Shown here: one piece after another, positions 5,273 through 5,463 of the stretch | Layout of the letters: each line of letters opens with the position of its first letter | How positions within the stretch are numbered: position 1 is the stretch's first letter | Source: Nitrososphaerales archaeon TH5896 | GTDB lineage: Archaea; Thermoproteota; Nitrososphaeria; Nitrososphaerales; Nitrososphaeraceae | DNA length: 5,463 nucleotides | NCBI GenBank assembly: GCA_014523625.1 | Contig: JAATVP010000013.1 | Coordinates: 1-5,463, forward strand | Reading direction: 5' to 3' | Position numbers and translations under genes: made by a program | The notes under the pieces: generated by a model | The model's database searches: none | What the model was told of the DNA's origin: nothing | The model's input: the letters and a program-made list of their open reading frames with translations, nothing else

Positions 5273-5463
5273 ATGAAAAGTGTTGAAATAGAAAATGAAA
5301 ATGTGCAACAGCATTTATCATATACAAATGAGAAACGGAACAAAAAAACACTGAATACTGAATCTAAGGGAGAAGTAACCATCGAAGGAGAGTACGGAAC
5401 ACTAAAATTTGAACGGCGACTTTCTCATCCAGTCGAAACAGTCTGGAAGGCAATTACAGATCA
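5273..5463 (+). CDS. SRPBCC/AHSA1-domain protein, 5' part only
   Basis: The first 63 codons are present before the window ends. Residues 1-35 are a charged, Asn/Glu/Lys-rich N-terminal extension. From about residue 38 the sequence enters an SRPBCC fold of the AHSA1 (Aha1 C-terminal-like) type: EGEYGTLKFERRLSHPVETV (38-57), then WKAITD (58-63), the typical first strand and helix with the HPVETVWKAITD signature. Proteins with this fold bind hydrophobic ligands in a helix-grip cavity; many prokaryotic members are of unknown function, and a Hsp90 role should not be assumed. ATG 5273 is the only plausible start, with no Shine-Dalgarno. It is transcribed away from the Lrp-type regulator, with 118 bp between start codons. 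The fold call rests on a short stretch, but the motif is clear. Confidence 0.8.
   Translation, partial: MKSVEIENENVQQHLSYTNEKRNKKTLNTESKGEVTIEGEYGTLKFERRLSHPVETVWKAITD

Noticed and set aside
5194..5382. 62-codon - strand ORF
   Set aside because: It lies opposite the SRPBCC/AHSA1 coding start and is Phe/Ser-rich, as expected of a shadow of a Lys/Glu-rich coding region.
1..5463. tRNA, rRNA, CRISPR array or insertion sequence
   Set aside because: Reading both strands showed no cloverleaf, no regularly spaced repeats, no transposase motifs and no terminal inverted repeats with target duplications.

Overview
The window reads as chromosomal DNA of an ammonia-oxidising archaeon type (Thaumarchaeota/Nitrososphaeria, possibly Nitrosocosmicus- or Nitrososphaera-like). 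The grounds are AT-rich DNA, archaeal TATA boxes placed about 26 bp from start codons with little or no leader, a double-module Lrp/AsnC regulator, a CBS-domain TrkH-type potassium channel and a compact LysE-type exporter. This placement comes from family resemblance and was not searched.

Layout, left to right. A LysE-family membrane exporter runs on the + strand (25-717, more likely starting at 46). A convergent spacer of about 235 bp follows (718-952). Next, on the - strand, is a potassium uptake gene (953-2915) encoding two CBS domains fused to a TrkH/KtrB-type four-pore-loop subunit; one extra base splits it into two reading frames inside the first pore loop. A gene-poor stretch of 544 bp (2916-3459) carries inverted and direct repeats and one doubtful TTG-start ORF. 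Then come a - strand single-pass membrane protein of unknown function (3460-3894), a small - strand ORF with a well-placed archaeal promoter (4004-4228), and a - strand double Lrp/AsnC regulator (4381-5154). A 1-base loss cuts the last 48 codons of that regulator out of frame; they are still readable down to 4253. Divergent from it, a SRPBCC/AHSA1-domain gene begins at 5273 and runs off the right edge.

The genes do not form one pathway. The clearest functional pairing is the divergent regulator and AHSA1-domain gene sharing a 118-bp intergenic region with short dyads, one of them where the AHSA1-gene TATA box should lie. The most notable feature is a pair of opposite-sign 1-base frameshifts (an extra base at about 2143-2146, a missing base at about 4398-4401) in two otherwise well-preserved genes. 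Uncorrected sequencing indels are the simplest explanation, with recent gene decay or frameshifting as alternatives. I do not see a convincing undescribed multi-gene system here.
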